This document shows, in pieces, positions 5,008 through 5,379 of a stretch of 5,379 nucleotides of DNA; position 1 is the first letter of the stretch; every line of letters starts with the position of its first letter. The position numbers were made by a program, and so were the translations under genes. The notes beneath the pieces are model-generated. The model did no database searches, was not told where the DNA came from, and worked only from the letters and a program-made list of their open reading frames with translations. Source of the stretch: Leucobacter sp. (lineage in GTDB: Bacteria; Actinomycetota; Actinomycetes; Actinomycetales; Microbacteriaceae); the NCBI GenBank assembly GCA_017990305.1, contig JAGNOB010000159.1:1-5379 (forward strand), in the 5' to 3' direction.

Positions 5008-5379
5008 GCGCGGTCCAACAACTCACCGGCACCCAGGTCGTCGTCGACAGCGCGGGCGTCGTTCGCTCCCGCAGCCTGAAGGCGCCAATCGCGTTCGCGA
5101 TCGTCGCAGTCATCGGCCTGCTGCTCGCGTTCCCCGCCGGGCGCGCGGGGGAGAGCACCTACCGCCTTGGCGACCGCACCCAGTCCCTGCAGCTCCCCGA
5201 TGTCGGGTTGCCGACCGGGGGGACCGTCATCGCCTGTGCGCTGATCCTCGCAGTGATGGCTGCGCTGACATTTGTCTTCGCGATGCAGTACAAGAAGATC
5301 CCGCTCTGGTTCACCGTGATCTTCGCGGTCGTTGGTATCTTCCTGTTCCTCACCTGGTCAGCGGCGGGCGGCATCGTGC
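5004..5379 (+). CDS. ABC transporter permease, second subunit (NupQ-like), 3' end beyond window
   Basis: The frame opened by ATG at 5004 stays open to the window end, giving 125 complete codons. The ATG overlaps the stop of the first permease (ATGA) and is preceded by AGAAGGGGG (4988-4996) at 7-nt spacing. Residues 1-26 are a polar cytoplasmic tail. Hydrophobic segments lie at about 28-46, 74-94 and 101-118, with a polar stretch (47-73) containing STYRLGDR and LQLPDVGLPT between the first two. The fragment ends at FLTWSAAGGIV, just before the conserved permease core would begin. The core motifs are therefore not visible. The identification relies on gene order (BMP, ATPase, permease, permease), coupling and topology. 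The second permease completes the heterodimeric channel. Full-length relatives are about 400 or more residues. Confidence 0.88.
   Translation, partial: MSAVQQLTGTQVVVDSAGVVRSRSLKAPIAFAIVAVIGLLLAFPAGRAGESTYRLGDRTQSLQLPDVGLPTGGTVIACALILAVMAALTFVFAMQYKKIPLWFTVIFAVVGIFLFLTWSAAGGIV

Noticed and set aside
5132..5150. CCCCGC/GCGGGG inverted repeat in the second permease gene
   Set aside because: It is a six-bp stem inside coding sequence for a Pro/Gly/Arg stretch, explained by GC-rich codons.

Overview
The window comes from a high-GC Gram-positive bacterium, most likely an actinobacterium of the Microbacteriaceae type (Leucobacter/Microbacterium-like). This is inferred from strong G/C bias at third codon positions, GTG starts, 4-nt stop/start overlaps and the style of the encoded proteins. 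All convincing genes are on the + strand. The many long ORFs in other frames and on the - strand are shadows of GC-rich coding sequence.

Layout: (1) 2-835, the 3' part of a Ppx/GppA-family phosphatase gene that enters from the left. (2) 836-1019, a 184-nt gap with a GC hairpin, a possible 12-codon leader ORF and the ribosome binding site of the next gene. (3) 1020-2120, a BMP/PnrA-type lipoprotein that binds the transport substrate. (4) 2121-2239, a 119-nt gap with a very strong 21-bp stem-loop, then an AT-richer pocket holding a possible 14-codon leader ORF that ends in an ATGA overlap with the next gene. (5) 2240-3754, a double-domain ABC ATPase. (6) 3751-5007, the first inner-membrane permease. 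(7) 5004-5379, the start of the second permease, cut by the window end.

Genes 3 and 5-7 make up a nucleoside-type ABC importer, like Bacillus NupNOPQ or the Treponema PnrA system. The lipoprotein captures a purine or pyrimidine nucleoside outside the membrane, the two permeases form the channel, and one polypeptide with two nucleotide-binding domains drives transport. Salvage genes (cytidine deaminase, thymidine phosphorylase, adenosine deaminase) often follow in actinobacteria, but they would lie outside this window.

The protein content is ordinary. The interesting part is the regulatory architecture, above all the 2121-2243 junction. A hairpin that could limit read-through separates the binding-protein gene from the transporter genes. 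The ATPase start then has no Shine-Dalgarno sequence of its own. It sits either at the end of a tiny, well-initiated leader ORF or one promoter spacing downstream of a TANNNT box, as leaderless genes do. No evidence of mobile elements, CRISPR, tRNA or rRNA was seen.
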